Part shown: positions 34,745 to 45,707 of the stretch, one piece after another | Numbering within the stretch: position 1 is the stretch's first letter | How the letters are laid out: each line of letters begins with the position of its first letter | Position numbers and translations under genes: made by a program | NCBI GenBank assembly: GCA_022747635.1 | Contig: JAKTNV010000267.1 | Coordinates: 124,001 to 188,000 of the forward strand | Direction: 5' to 3' | DNA: 64,000 nt | From: Hetaerina americana | Taxonomy: Eukaryota; Arthropoda; Insecta; Odonata; Calopterygidae | The notes under the pieces: model-generated | Database searches by the model: none | What the model was told of the DNA's origin: nothing | Seen by the model: the letters and a program-made list of their open reading frames with translations, nothing else

Positions 34745-36634
34745 TGAGGTGTATAGAAGGCATTTATTTTATTTTTATAAATTTTAATTTTTTACATTTT
34801 TCCATGAAAAGTGCCAATACCCTTTGGGTGCCCCCCCTTTGGGTTCTAGGTGAAAATCTCACTCGACACAAATCAAACAAAAATGTTTCCATGGTGTGTA
34901 TTGTTGTTCATTTTCATCAAAAAAACAAAATAAAACCCAGAATAAATCCTGAAAGACAAGAAATGAGCATAAAAGATGCTTCAGCGCAAGTGTTAACGTT
35001 ATTAAAGAGCCCAAACTTCAAAAAATATTGCGAAAAACAGCAATCTTCTGTTTAAGAGTGAATGTTTGAGGTGTATAGAAGGCATTTTTTTTTATTTTTA
35101 GAAATTTTAATTTTTCACATTTTTCCATGAAAAGTGCCAATACCCCCCCCTTTTGGTTCTAGGTGAAAATCTCACTCGACACAAATCAAACAAAAATGTT
35201 TCCATGGTGTGTATTGTTGTTCATTTTCATCAAATAAACAAAATAAAACCTAGAATAAATCCTGAAAGACAAGAAATGAGCATAAAAGATGCTTCAGCGC
35301 AAGTGTTATCGTTGCTAAAAGAGCCCAAATTTCAAAAAATATTGCGAAAAACAACAATCTTCAGTTTTAGAGTGAATGTTTGAGGTGTACAGAAGGCATT
35401 TATTTTATTTTTATAAATTTTAATTTTTTACATTTTTTCATGAAAAGTGCCAATACCCCCCCCCTTTGGGTTCTAGGTGAAAATCTCACTCGACACAAAT
35501 CAAACAAAAATGTTTCCATGGTGTGTATTAATGTTCATATCATCAAATAAACAAAATAAAACCTAGAATAAATCCTGAAAGACAAGAAATGAGCATAAAA
35601 GATGCTTCAGCGCAAGTGTTAACGTTACTAAAAGAGCCCAAGTTTCAAAAAATATTGCGAAAAACAGCAATCTTCTGTTGTAGAATGAATGTTTGAGGTG
35701 TATAGAAGGCATTTTTTTCATTTTTAGAAATTTTAATTTTTTACATTTTTCAATGAAAAGTGCCAAGTGCCCCTTTGGGTTCTAGGTGAAAATCTCACTC
35801 GACACAAATGAAACAAAAATGTTTCCATGGTGTGTATTGTTGTTCATTTTCATCAAAAAAACAAAATAAAACCCAGAATAAATCCTGAAAGACAAGAAAT
35901 GAGCATAAAAGATGCTTTAGCGCAAGTGTTAACGTTGCTAAAAGAACCCAAATTTCAAAAAATATTGCGAAAAACAACAATCTTCTGTATTAGAGTGAAT
36001 GTTTGAGGTGTATAGAAGCCATTTTTTTCATTTTTAGAAATTTTAATTTTTCACATTTTTCCATGAAAAGTGCCAATACCCTTTGGGTGCCCCCCTTTGG
36101 GTTCTAGGTGAAAATCTCACTCGATTAAAATCAAACAAAAATGTTTCCATGGTGTGTATTGTTGTTCATTTTCATCAAATAAAAAAATAAAACCCAGAAT
36201 AAATCCTGAAAGACAAGAAATGAGCATAAAAGATGGTTTAGCGCAAGTGTTAACGTTGCTAACAGAGACCAAATTTGAAAAAATATTGCGATTAACAACA
36301 ATCTTCGGTATTAGAGTGAATGTTTGAGGTGTATAGAAGGCATTTTTTTCATTTTTAGAAATTTTAATTTTTACATTTTTCCATGAAAAGTGCCAATACC
36401 CCCCCTTTGGGTTCAAGGTGAAAATCTCACTCGACACATATCTACAAAAATGTTTCCAAGGTGTGTACTGTTGTTAATTTTCATCAAATAAAATAAATAA
36501 AACCCAGAATAAATCCTGAAAGACAAGAAATGAGCATAAAAGATGCTTCAGCGCAAGTGTTAACGTTGCTATAAGAGCCCAAATTTAAAAAAATATTGCG
36601 AAAAAAAACAATCTTCATTTTTAGAGTGAATGTT
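34745..36634 (+). repeat. 6-monomer higher-order repeat, copy 2 (1890 bp)
   Basis: Nearly identical to 32851-34744. Differences noticed: ATTAATGTTC for ATTGTTGTTC near 35527, a shortened segment GTGCCAAGTGCCCC replacing the C tract near 35761, AGAAGCCATTT near 36014, and GATGGTTTAGCG near 36232. The following monomers 36635 and 36947 continue the same order in degenerate form, suggesting a third, partial unit. Confidence 0.85.
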
Positions 36635-37573
36635 TTAGGTGTATAGAAGGCATTTATTTTATTTTTATAAATTTTAATTTTTTACATTTTTCCATGAAAA
36701 GTGCCAATACCCCTCCTTTTGGGTTCTAGGTGAAAATCTCACTCGACACAAATCAAACAAATATGTTTCCATGGTGTGTATTGTTGTTCATTTTCATCAA
36801 AAAAACAAAATAAAACCCAGAATAAATCCTGAAAGACAAGAAATGAGCATAAAAGATGCTTCAGCGCAAGTGTTAACGTTATTAAAGAGCCCAAATTTCA
36901 AAAAATATTGCGAAAAACAGCAATCTTCTGTTTAAGAGTGAATGTTTGAGGTGTATAGAAGGCATTTTTTTTTATTTTTAGAAATTTTAATTTTTCACAT
37001 TTTTCCATGAAAAGTGCCAATACCCCCCGCTTTGGGTTCTAGGTGAAAATCTCACTCGACACAAATCAAACAAAAATGTTTCCATGTTTTGTATTGTTGT
37101 TCATTTTCATTAAATAAACAAAATAAAACCTAGAATAAATCCTGAAAAAAGAGAAATGAGCATAAAAGATGCTTCAGCGCAAGTGTTATCGTTGCTAAAA
37201 GAGCCCAAATTTCAAAAAATATTGCGAAAAACAACAATCTTCAGTTTTAGAGTGGATGTTTGAGGTGTACAGAAGGCATTTATTTTATTTTTATAAATTT
37301 TAATTTTTTACATTTTTTCATGAAAAGTGCCAATACCCCCCCCTTTGGGTTCTAGGTGAAAATCTCACTCGACACAAATGAAACAAAAATGTTTCCATGG
37401 TGTGTATTGTTGTTCATTTTCATCAAATAAACAAAATAAAACCCAGAATAAATCCTGATAGACAAGAAATGAGCATAAAAGATGCTTCAGCGGAAGTGTT
37501 AACGTTGCTAAAAGAGCCCAAATTTCAAAAAATATTGCGAAAAACAACAATCTTCATTTTTAGAGTGAATGTT
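36635..37573 (+). repeat. Three-monomer cassette, copied at 40383-41320
   Basis: Monomers 36635, 36947 and 37261 match 40383, 40695 and 41008 with an offset of about 3748 bp (12 monomers). Marks: CCCCTCCTTTTGGG near 36711 and 40459, CCCCCCGCTTTGGG near 37022 and 40771, and TTTTTTCATG with CCTGATAGACAAG near 37314/37455 and 41061/41202. The CCCCTCCTTTTGGG monomer appears again at 58523. In the 37261 copy the third monomer ends in CTTCATTTTTAGAG, in the 41008 copy in CTGTTGAAGAG. Confidence 0.75.
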
Positions 37574-37879
37574 TGAGGTGTATAGAAGGCATTTATTTTA
37601 TTTTTAGAAATTTTAATTTTTCACATTTTTCCATGAAAAGTGCCCCCCCTTTGGGTTCTAGGTGAAAATCTCACTCGACACAAATCAAACAAAAAAGTTT
37701 CCATGGTGTGTATTGTTGTTCATTTTCATCAAATAAGCAAAATAAAACCCAGAATAAATCCTGAAAGACAAGAAATGAGCATAAAAGATGCTTCAGCGCA
37801 AGTGTTAACGTTGCTAAAAGAGCCCAAATTTCAAAAAATATTGCGAAAAACAGCAATCTTCTGTTGAAGAGTGAATGTT
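37574..37879 (+). repeat. Short monomer (306 bp): AATAC lost before C tract
   Basis: Reads GTGCCCCCCCTTTGGG near 37641, without the usual AATA between GTGCC and the C run. The same form occurs in monomers at 48527 and 53530 (both 306 bp, preceded by CCATTAAAAGTGCC), while the related 59451 and 62895 keep AATACTGCC at this place (315 bp). Confidence 0.8.
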
Positions 37880-38502
37880 TGAGGTGTATAGAAGGCATTT
37901 TTTTCATTTTTAGAAATTTTAATTTTTCACATTTTTCCATGAAAAGTGCCAATACCCCCCCCTTTGGGTTCTAGGTGAAAATCTCACTCGACACAAATCA
38001 AACAAAAATGTTTCCATGGTGTGTTTTGTTGTTCATATCATCAAATAAACAAAATAAAACCTAGAATAAATCCTGAATGACAAGAAATGAGCATAAAAGA
38101 TGCTTCGGCGCAAGTGTTAACGTTGCTAAAAGAGCCCAAATTTCAAAAAATATTGCGAAAAACAGCAATCTTCTGTTGAAGAGTGAATGTTTGAGGTGTA
38201 TAGAAGGCATTTTTTTCATTTTTAGAAATTTTAATTTTTCACATTTTTCCATGAAAAGTTCCAATACCCCCCTTTGGATTCTAGGTGAAAATCTCACTCG
38301 ACACAAATCAAACAAAAATGTTTCCATGGTGTGTATTGTTGTTCATTTTCATCAAATAAACAAAATAAAACCTAGAATAAATCCTGAAAGACAAGAAATG
38401 AGCATAAAAGATGCTTCAGCGCAAGTGTTATCGTTGCTAAAAGAGCCCAAATTTCAAAAAATATTGCGAAAAACAACAATCTTCAGTTTTAGAGTGAATG
38501 TT
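37880..38502 (+). repeat. Anchor two-monomer cassette of domain III (nine copies)
   Basis: A monomer with TTCATATCATC, CCTAGAATAAATCC, CCTGAATGACAAG (or GAATTACAAG) and CTTCGGCGC is followed by one beginning after CTGTTGAAGAG with GTTCCAATAC. The pair starts at 37880, 41321, 43515, 45708, 48833, 51971, 53836, 56650 and 61034. Gaps are 11, 7, 7, 10, 10, 6, 9 and 14 monomers. The cassette therefore marks successive higher-order units whose length differs by whole monomers. The GAATTACAAG form is confined to 51971, 56650 and 61034. Confidence 0.85.
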
Positions 38503-40382
38503 TGAGGTGTACAGAAGGCATTTATTTTATTTTTATAAATTTTAATTTTTTACATTTTTTCATGAAAAGTGCCAAAACCCCCCCCTTTGGGTTCTAGGTG
38601 AAAATCTCACTCGACACAAATCAAACAAAAAAATTTCCATGGTGTGTATTGTTGTTCATATCATCAAATAAACAAAATAAAACCTAGAATAAATCCTGAA
38701 AGACAAGAAATGAGCATAAAAGATGCTTCAGCGCAAGTGTTAACGTTACTAAAAGAGCCCAAGTTTCAAAAAATATTGCGAAAAACAGCAATCTTCTGTT
38801 GTAGAATGAATGTTTGAGGTGTATAGAAGGCATTTTTTTCATTTTTAGAAATTTTAATTTTTTACATTTTTCAATGAAAAGTGCCAATACCCCCCCCCCC
38901 CTTTGGGTTCTAGGTGAAAATCTCACTCGACACAAATGAAACAAAAATGTTTCCATGGTGTGTATTGTTGTTCATTTTCATCAAAAAAACAAAATAAAAC
39001 CCAGAATAAATCCTGAAAGACAAGAAATGAGCATAAAAGATGCTTCAGCGCAAGTGTTATCGTTGTTAAAAGAGCCCAAATTTAAAAAAATATTGCGAAA
39101 AAAAACAATCATCTGTTTTAGAGTGAATGTTTGAGGTGTATAGAAGGCATTTATTTTATTTTTATAAATTTTAATTTTTTACATTTTTCCATGAAAAGTG
39201 CCAATAACCCCCCCTTTGGGTTCTGGGTGAAAATCTCACTCGACACAAATCAAACAAAAATGTTTCCATGGTGTGTATTGTTGTTCATTTTCATCAAATA
39301 AAACCCAGAATAAATCCTAAAAGACAAGAAATGAGCATAAAAGATGCTTCAGCGCAAGTGTTAACGTTACTAAAAGAGCCCAAATTTCAAAAAATATTGC
39401 GAAAAACAGCAATCTTCTCTTGTAGAATGAATGTTTGAGGTGTATAGAAGGCATTTTTTTCATTTTTAGAAATTTTAATTTTTCACATTTTTCCATGAAA
39501 AGTTCCAATACCCCCCCTTTTGTTTCAAGGTGAAAATCTCACTCGACACATATCTAAAAAAATGTTTCCAAGGTGTGTACTGTTGTTAATTTTCATCAAA
39601 TAAAATAAATAAAACCCAGAATAAATTCTGAAAGACAAGAAATGAGCATAAAAGATGCTTCAGCGCAAGTATTAACGTTGCTAAAAGAGCCCAAATTTCA
39701 ATAAATATTGCGAAAAACAACAATCTTCTGTTTTAGAGTGAATCTTTGAGGTGTATAGAAGGCATTTATTTTATTTTTATAAATTTTAATTTTTTACATT
39801 TTTCCATGAAAAGTGCCAATACCCTTTGGGTGCCCCCCCTTTGGGTTCTAGGTGAAAATCTCACTCGACACAAATCAAACAAAAATGTTTCCATAGTGTG
39901 TTTTGTTGTTCATTTTCATCAAATAAACAAAATAAAACCCAGAATAAATCCTGAAAGACAAGAAATGAGCATAAAAGATGCTTCAGCGCAATTGTTAACG
40001 TTGCTAAAAGAGCCCAAATTTCAAAAAATATTGCGAAAAACAACAATCTTCTGTTTTAGAGTGAATGTTTGAGGTGTATAGAAGGCATTTATTTTTTTTT
40101 TAGAAATTTTAATTTTTTACATTTTTCCATGAAAAGTGCCAATACCCCCCCCTTTGGGTTCTAGGTGAAAATCTCACTCGACACAAATGAAACAAAAAAT
40201 TTTCCATGGTGTGTATTGTTGTTCATTTTCATCAAATAAACAAAATAAAACCAAGAATAAATCCTGAAAGACAAGAAATGAGCATAAAAGATGCTTCAGC
40301 GCAAGTGTTAACGTTGCTATAAGAGCCCAAATTTAAAAAAATATTGCGAAAAACAACAATCTTCATTTTTAGAGTGAATGTT
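38503..40382 (+). repeat. Mosaic stretch of six monomers
   Basis: Starts 38503, 38815, 39132, 39436, 39747 and 40070. Each resembles a monomer of the 6-mer or 7-mer units but the order matches neither in full: 39436 and 39747 resemble 32540 and 32851, and 40070 recurs at 58210. A 12-base C tract is at 38890-38901. ATAGTGTGTTTTG near 39893 is private. Confidence 0.6.
39132..39435 (+). repeat. Short monomer (304 bp): 9-bp deletion in AATAAA cluster
   Basis: Reads CATCAAATAAAACCCAG near 39291, so one spacing between two AAATAAA direct repeats has been removed. The monomer at 55391-55694 has the same deletion (CATCAAATAAAACCC near 55551). Slippage between the direct repeats explains both without common descent. 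Confidence 0.8.
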
Positions 40383-41338
40383 TGAGGTGTATAGAAGGCA
40401 TTTATTTTATTTTTATAAATTTTAATTTTTTACATTTTTCCATGAAAAGTGCCAATACCCCTCCTTTTGGGTTCTAGGTGAAAATCTCACTCGACACAAA
40501 TCAAACAAAAATGTTTCCATGGTGTGTATTGTTGTTCATTTTCATCAAAAAAACAAAATAAAACCCAGAATAAATCCTGAAAGACAAGAAATGAGCATAA
40601 AAGATGCTTCAGCGCAAGTGTTAACGTTATTAAAGAGCCCAAATTTCAAAAAATATTGCAAAAAACAGCAATCTTCTGTTTAAGAGTGAATGTTTGAGGT
40701 GTTTAGAAGGCATTTTTTTTATTTTTAGAAATTTTAATTTTTCACATTTTTCCATGAAAAGTGCCAATACCCCCCGCTTTGGGTTCTAGGTGAAAATCTC
40801 ACTCGACACAAATCAAACAAAAATGTTTCCATGGTTTGTATTGTTGTTCATTTTCATCAAATAAACAAAATAAAACCTAGAATAAATCCTGAAAGACAAG
40901 AAATGAGCATAAAAGATGCTTCAGCGCAAGTGTTATCGTTGCTAAAAGAGCCCAAATTTCAAAAAATATTGCGAAAAACAACAATCTTCAGTTTTAGAGT
41001 GAATGTTTGAGGTGTACAGAAGGCATTTATTTTATTTTTATAAATTTTAATTTTTTACATTTTTTCATGAAAAGTGCCAATACCCCCCCCTTTGGGTTCT
41101 AGGTGAAAATCTCACTCGACACAAATGAAACAAAAATGTTTCCATGGTGTGTATTGTTGTTCATTTTCATCAAATAAACAAAATAAAACCCAGAATAAAT
41201 CCTGATAGACAAGAAATGAGCATAAAAGATGCTTCAGCGGAAGTGTTAACGTTGCTAAAAGAGCCCAAATTTCAAAAAATATTGCGAAAAACAGCAATCT
41301 TCTGTTGAAGAGTGAATGTTTGAGGTGTATAGAAGGCA

Positions 41339-41377
41339 TTTTTTTCATTTTTAGAAATTTTAATTTTTCACATTTTT
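41339..41377 (+). other. Spaced T tracts, candidate curved DNA (in every monomer)
   Basis: Five T runs of 7, 5, 4, 5 and 5 bases begin at 41339, 41348, 41358, 41364 and 41373. Their centres are about 7-10 bp apart, near but not exactly one helical turn. Equivalent runs occur at the same place in every monomer, in a T type (cattttttt) and an A type (catttatttta). Known: A/T tracts in helical phase bend DNA, and many satellites carry such a segment. Whether this one bends is inference. Confidence 0.5.
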
Positions 41378-42018
41378 CCATGAAAAGTGCCAATACCCCC
41401 CCCTTTGGGTTCTAGGTGAAAATCTCACTCGACACAAATCAAACAAAAATGTTTCCATGGTGTGTATTGTTGTTCATATCATCAAATAAACAAAATAAAA
41501 CCTAGAATAAATCCTGAATGACAAGAAATGAGCATAAATGATGCTTCGGCGCAAGTGTTAACGTTGCTAAAAGAGCCCAAATTTCAAAAAATATTGCGAA
41601 AAACAGCAATCTTCTGTTGAAGAGTGAATGTTTGAGGTGTATAGAAGGCATTTTTTTCATTTTTAGAAATTTTAATTTTTCACATTTTTCCATGAAAAGT
41701 TCCAATACCCCCCTTTGGTTTCTAGGTGAAAATCTCACTCGACACAAATCAAACAAAAATGTTTCCATGGTGTGTATTGTTGTTCATTTTCATCAAATAA
41801 ACAAAATAAAACCCAGAATAAATCCTGAAAGACAAGAAATGAGCATAAAAGATGCTTTAGCGCAAGTGTTAACGTTGCTAAAAGAACCCAAATTTCAAAA
41901 AATATTGCGAAAAACAACAATCTTCTGTATTAGAGTGAATGTTTGAGGTGTATAGATGGCATTTTTTTCATTTTTAGAAATTTTAATTTTTCACATTTTT
42001 CCATGAAAAGTGCCAATA

Positions 42019-42041
42019 CCCTTTGGGTGCCCCCCTTTGGG
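42019..42041 (+). repeat. CCCTTTGGGTG insertion beside the C tract (15 copies in domain III)
   Basis: The usual AATA, C tract, TTTGGG is replaced by AATA, CCCTTTGGGTG, C tract, TTTGGG, making monomers of 321-323 bp. The insertion looks like a partial duplication of the C-tract edge. Copies are in monomers 32851, 34113, 34745, 36004, 39747, 41944, 44138, 46331, 49456 (variant CCCTTTGTGTG), 51338, 55695, 56328, 60079, 60712 and 63524. It sits on at least three backgrounds: A-type T segment with GACACAAATC; T-type with CTCGAATAAAATC or CTCGATTAAAATC; and T-type with GACACAAATC and AAAAAAGTTTCC. Confidence 0.85.
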
Positions 42042-43201
42042 TTTTAGGTGAAAATCTCACTCGAATAAAATCAAACAAAAATGTTTCCATGGTGTGTATT
42101 GTTGTACATTTTCATCAAATAAAAAAAATAAAACCCAGAATAAATCCTGAAAGACAAGAAATGAGCATAAAAGATGCTTTAGCGCAAGTGTTAACGTTGC
42201 TAACAGAGACCAAATTTCAAAAAATATTGCGATTAAATCCAATCTTCGGTATTAGAGTGAATGTTTGAGGTGTATAGAAGGCATTTTTTTCATTTTTAGA
42301 AATTTTAATTATTCACATTTTTCCATGAAAAGTGCCAATACCCCCCCTTTGGGTTCAAGGTGAAAATCTCACTCGACACATATCTACAAAAATGTTTCCA
42401 AGGTGTGTACTGTTGTTCATTTTCATCAAATAAAATAAATAAAACCCAGAATAAATTCTGAAAGACAAGAAATGAGCATAAAAGATGCTTCAGCGCAAGT
42501 TTAACGTTGCTTAAAGAGCCCAAATTTCAAAAAATATTGCGAAAAAAAACAATTTTCTGTTTTAGAGTGAATGTTTGAGGTGTATAGAAGGCATTTATTT
42601 TATTTTTATAAATTTTTATTTTTTACATTTTTCAATGAAAAGTGCCAATACCCCCCCCTTCGGGTTCTAGGTGAAAATCTCACTCGACACAAATGAAACA
42701 AAAATGTTTCCATGGTGTGTATTGTTGTTCATTTTCATCAAAAAAACAAAATAAAACCCAGAATAAATCCTGAAAGACAAGAAATGAGCATAAAAGATGC
42801 TTCAGCGCAGGTGTGTTCGTTGCTAAAAGAGCCCAAATTTAAAAAAATATTGCGAAAAAAAACAATCTTCTTTTTTAGAGTGAATGTTTGAGGTGTATAG
42901 AAGGCATTTATTTTATTTTTATAAATTTTAATTTTTTACATTTTTCCATGAAAAACGCCAATACCCCCCCCTTTGGGTTCTAGGTGAAAATCTCACTCGA
43001 CACAAATCAAACAAAAATGTTTCCATGGTGTGTATTGTTTTTCATTTTCATCAAATAAAAAAAATAAAACCCAGAATAAATCCTGAAAGACAAGAAATGA
43101 GCATAAAAGATGCTTCAGCGCAAGTGTTAACGTTACTAAAAGAGCCCAAGTTTCAAAAAATATTGCGAAAAACAGCAATCTTCTGTTGTAGAATGAATGT
43201 T

Positions 43202-43514
43202 TGAGGTGTATAGAAGGCATTTTTTTCATTTTTAGAAATTTTAATTTTTCACATTTTTCCATGAAAAGTTCCAATACCCCCCCCTTTGGTTTCTAGGTGA
43301 AAATCTCACTCGACACAAATGAAACAAAAATGTTTCCATGGTGTGTATTGTTGTTCATTTTCATCAAATAAACAAAATAAAACCCAGAATAAATCCTGAT
43401 AGACAAGAAATGAGCATAAAAGATGCTTCAGCGGAAGTGTTAACGTTGCTAAAAGAGCCCAAATTTCAAAAAATATTGCGAAAAACAGCAATCTTCTGTT
43501 GAAGAGTGAATGTT
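43202..43514 (+). repeat. Chimeric last monomer of 7-mer copy A
   Basis: First part, with GTTCCAATAC and TTTGGTTTCTAGG, matches the last monomers of copies B and C (45396 and 47589). Second part, with CAAATGAAAC, CCTGATAGACAAG and GCGGAAGTG, matches monomer 41008 that precedes copy A. The switch lies at about 43290-43322, within or beside the conserved GGTGAAAATCTCACT box just after the C tract. In B and C the second part reads CAAATCAAAC with GAAATCAGC and ATTACGAAA. Confidence 0.8.
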
Positions 43515-45707
43515 TGAGGTGTATAGAAGGCATTTTTTTCATTTTTAGAAATTTTAATTTTTCACATTTTTCCATGAAAAGTGCCAATACCCCCCCCTTT
43601 GGGTTCTAGGTGAAAATCTCACTCGACACAAATCAAACAAAAATGTTTCCATGGTGTGTATTGTTGTTCATATCATCAAATAAACAAAATAAAACCTAGA
43701 ATAAATCCTGAATGACAAGAAATGAGCATAAATGATGCTTCGGCGCAAGTGTTAACGTTGCTAAAAGAGCCCAAATTTCAAAAAATATTGCGAAAAACAG
43801 CAATCTTCTGTTGAAGAGTGAATGTTTGAGGTGTATAGAAGGCATTTTTTTCATTTTTAGAAATTTTAATTTTTCACATTTTTCCATGAAAAGTTCCAAT
43901 ACCCCCCTTTGGTTTCTAGGTGAAAATCTCACTCGACACAAATCAAACAAAAATGTTTCCATGGTGTGTATTGTTGTTCATTTTCATCAAATAAACAAAA
44001 TAAAACCCAGAATAAATCCTGAAAGACAAGAAATGAGCATAAAAGATGCTTTAGCGCAAGTGTTAACGTTGCTAAAAGAACCCAAATTTCAAAAAATATT
44101 GCGAAAAACAACAATCTTCTGTATTAGAGTGAATGTTTGAGGTGTATAGATGGCATTTTTTTCATTTTTAGAAATTTTAATTTTTCACATTTTTCCATGA
44201 AAAGTGCCAATACCCTTTGGGTGCCCCCCTTTGGGTTTTAGGTGAAAATCTCACTCGAATAAAATCAAACAAAAATGTTTCCATGGTGTGTATTGTTGTA
44301 CATTTTCATCAAATAAAAAAAATAAAACCCAGAATAAATCCTGAAAGACAAGAAATGAGCATAAAAGATGCTTTAGCGCAAGTGTTAACGTTGCTAACAG
44401 AGACCAAATTTCAAAAAATATTGCGATTAAATCCAATCTTCGGTATTAGAGTGAATGTTTGAGGTGTATAGAAGGCATTTTTTTCATTTTTAGAAATTTT
44501 AATTATTCACATTTTTCCATGAAAAGTGCCAATACCCCCCCTTTGGGTTCAAGGTGAAAATCTCACTCGACACATATCTACAAAAATGTTTCCAAGGTGT
44601 GTACTGTTGTTCATTTTCATCAAATAAAATAAATAAAACCCAGAATAAATTCTGAAAGACAAGAAATGAGCATAAAAGATGCTTCAGCGCAAGTTTAACG
44701 TTGCTTAAAGAGCCCAAATTTCAAAAAATATTGCGAAAATAAACAATTTTCTGTTTTAGAGTGAATGTTTGAGGTGTATAGAAGGCATTTATTTTATTTT
44801 TATAAATTTTTATTTTTTACATTTTTCAATGAAAAGTGCCAATACCCCCCCCTTCGGGTTCTAGGTGAAAATCTCACTCGACACAAATGAAACAAAAATG
44901 TTTCCATGGTGTGTATTGTTGTTCATTTTCATCAAAAAAACAAAATAAAACCCAGAATAAATCCTGAAAGACAAGAAATGAGCATAAAAGATGCTTCAGC
45001 GCAGGTGTGTTCGTTGCTAAAAGAGCCCAAATTTAAAAAAATATTGCGAAAAAAAACAATCTTCTTTTTTAGAGTGAATGTTTGAGGTGTATAGAAGGCA
45101 TTTATTTTATTTTTATAAATTTTAATTTTTTACATTTTTCCATGAAAAACGCCAATACCCCCCCCTTTGGGTTCTAGGTGAAAATCTCACTCGACACAAA
45201 TCAAACAAAAATGTTTCCATGGTGTGTATTGTTTTTCATTTTCATCAAATAAAAAAAATAAAACCCAGAATAAATCCTGAAAGACAAGAAATGAGCATAA
45301 AAGATGCTTCAGCGCAAGTGTTAACGTTACTAAAAGAGCCCAAGTTTCAAAAAATATTGCGAAAAACAGCAATCTTCTGTTGTAGAATGAATGTTTGAGG
45401 TGTATAGAAGGCATTTTTTTCATTTTTAGAAATTTTAATTTTTCACATTTTTCCATGAAAAGTTCCAATACCCCCCCCTTTGGTTTCTAGGTGAAAATCT
45501 CACTCGACACAAATCAAACAAAAATGTTTCCATGGTGTGTATTGTTGTTCATTTTCATCAAAAAAACAAAATAAAACCCAGAATAAATCCTGAAAGACAA
45601 GAAATCAGCATAAAAGATGCTTCAGCGCAAGTGTTAACGTTATTAAAGAGCCCAAATTTCAAAAAATATTACGAAAAACAGCAATCTTCTGTTTAAGAGT
45701 GAATGTT
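43515..45707 (+). repeat. 7-monomer higher-order repeat, copy B (2193 bp)
   Basis: Lengths 312, 311, 322, 310, 313, 313, 312. Shares CTTCTTTTTTAGAG with copy A (42869 and 45061) and GCGAAAATAAACAA with copy C (44731 and 46926). This crossing of shared differences places B between A and C, as expected from stepwise duplication. Confidence 0.9.

Larger units (their letters stand above)
41321..43514 (+). repeat. 7-monomer higher-order repeat, copy A (2194 bp)
   Basis: Monomer lengths 312, 311, 322, 310, 313, 313, 313. Private marks shared by all three copies: ATAGATGGCATTT at monomer 3 (41957, 44151, 46344), TTGTACATTTTC, GCGATTAAATCC, CCCTTCGGGTTC in monomer 4, GCAGGTGTGTTCG in monomer 5, and AAAAACGCCAATAC in monomer 6. 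I noticed almost no substitutions against copy B over the first six monomers. The last monomer is chimeric in its second half. Confidence 0.9.

Noticed and set aside
42803..42830. Possible CENP-B box in the GTGTTCGTTGCTAAAAG variant
   Set aside because: It shares TTCG with the mammalian CENP-B box but lacks the required downstream A and CGGG core bases, and the variant occurs in only a few monomers.
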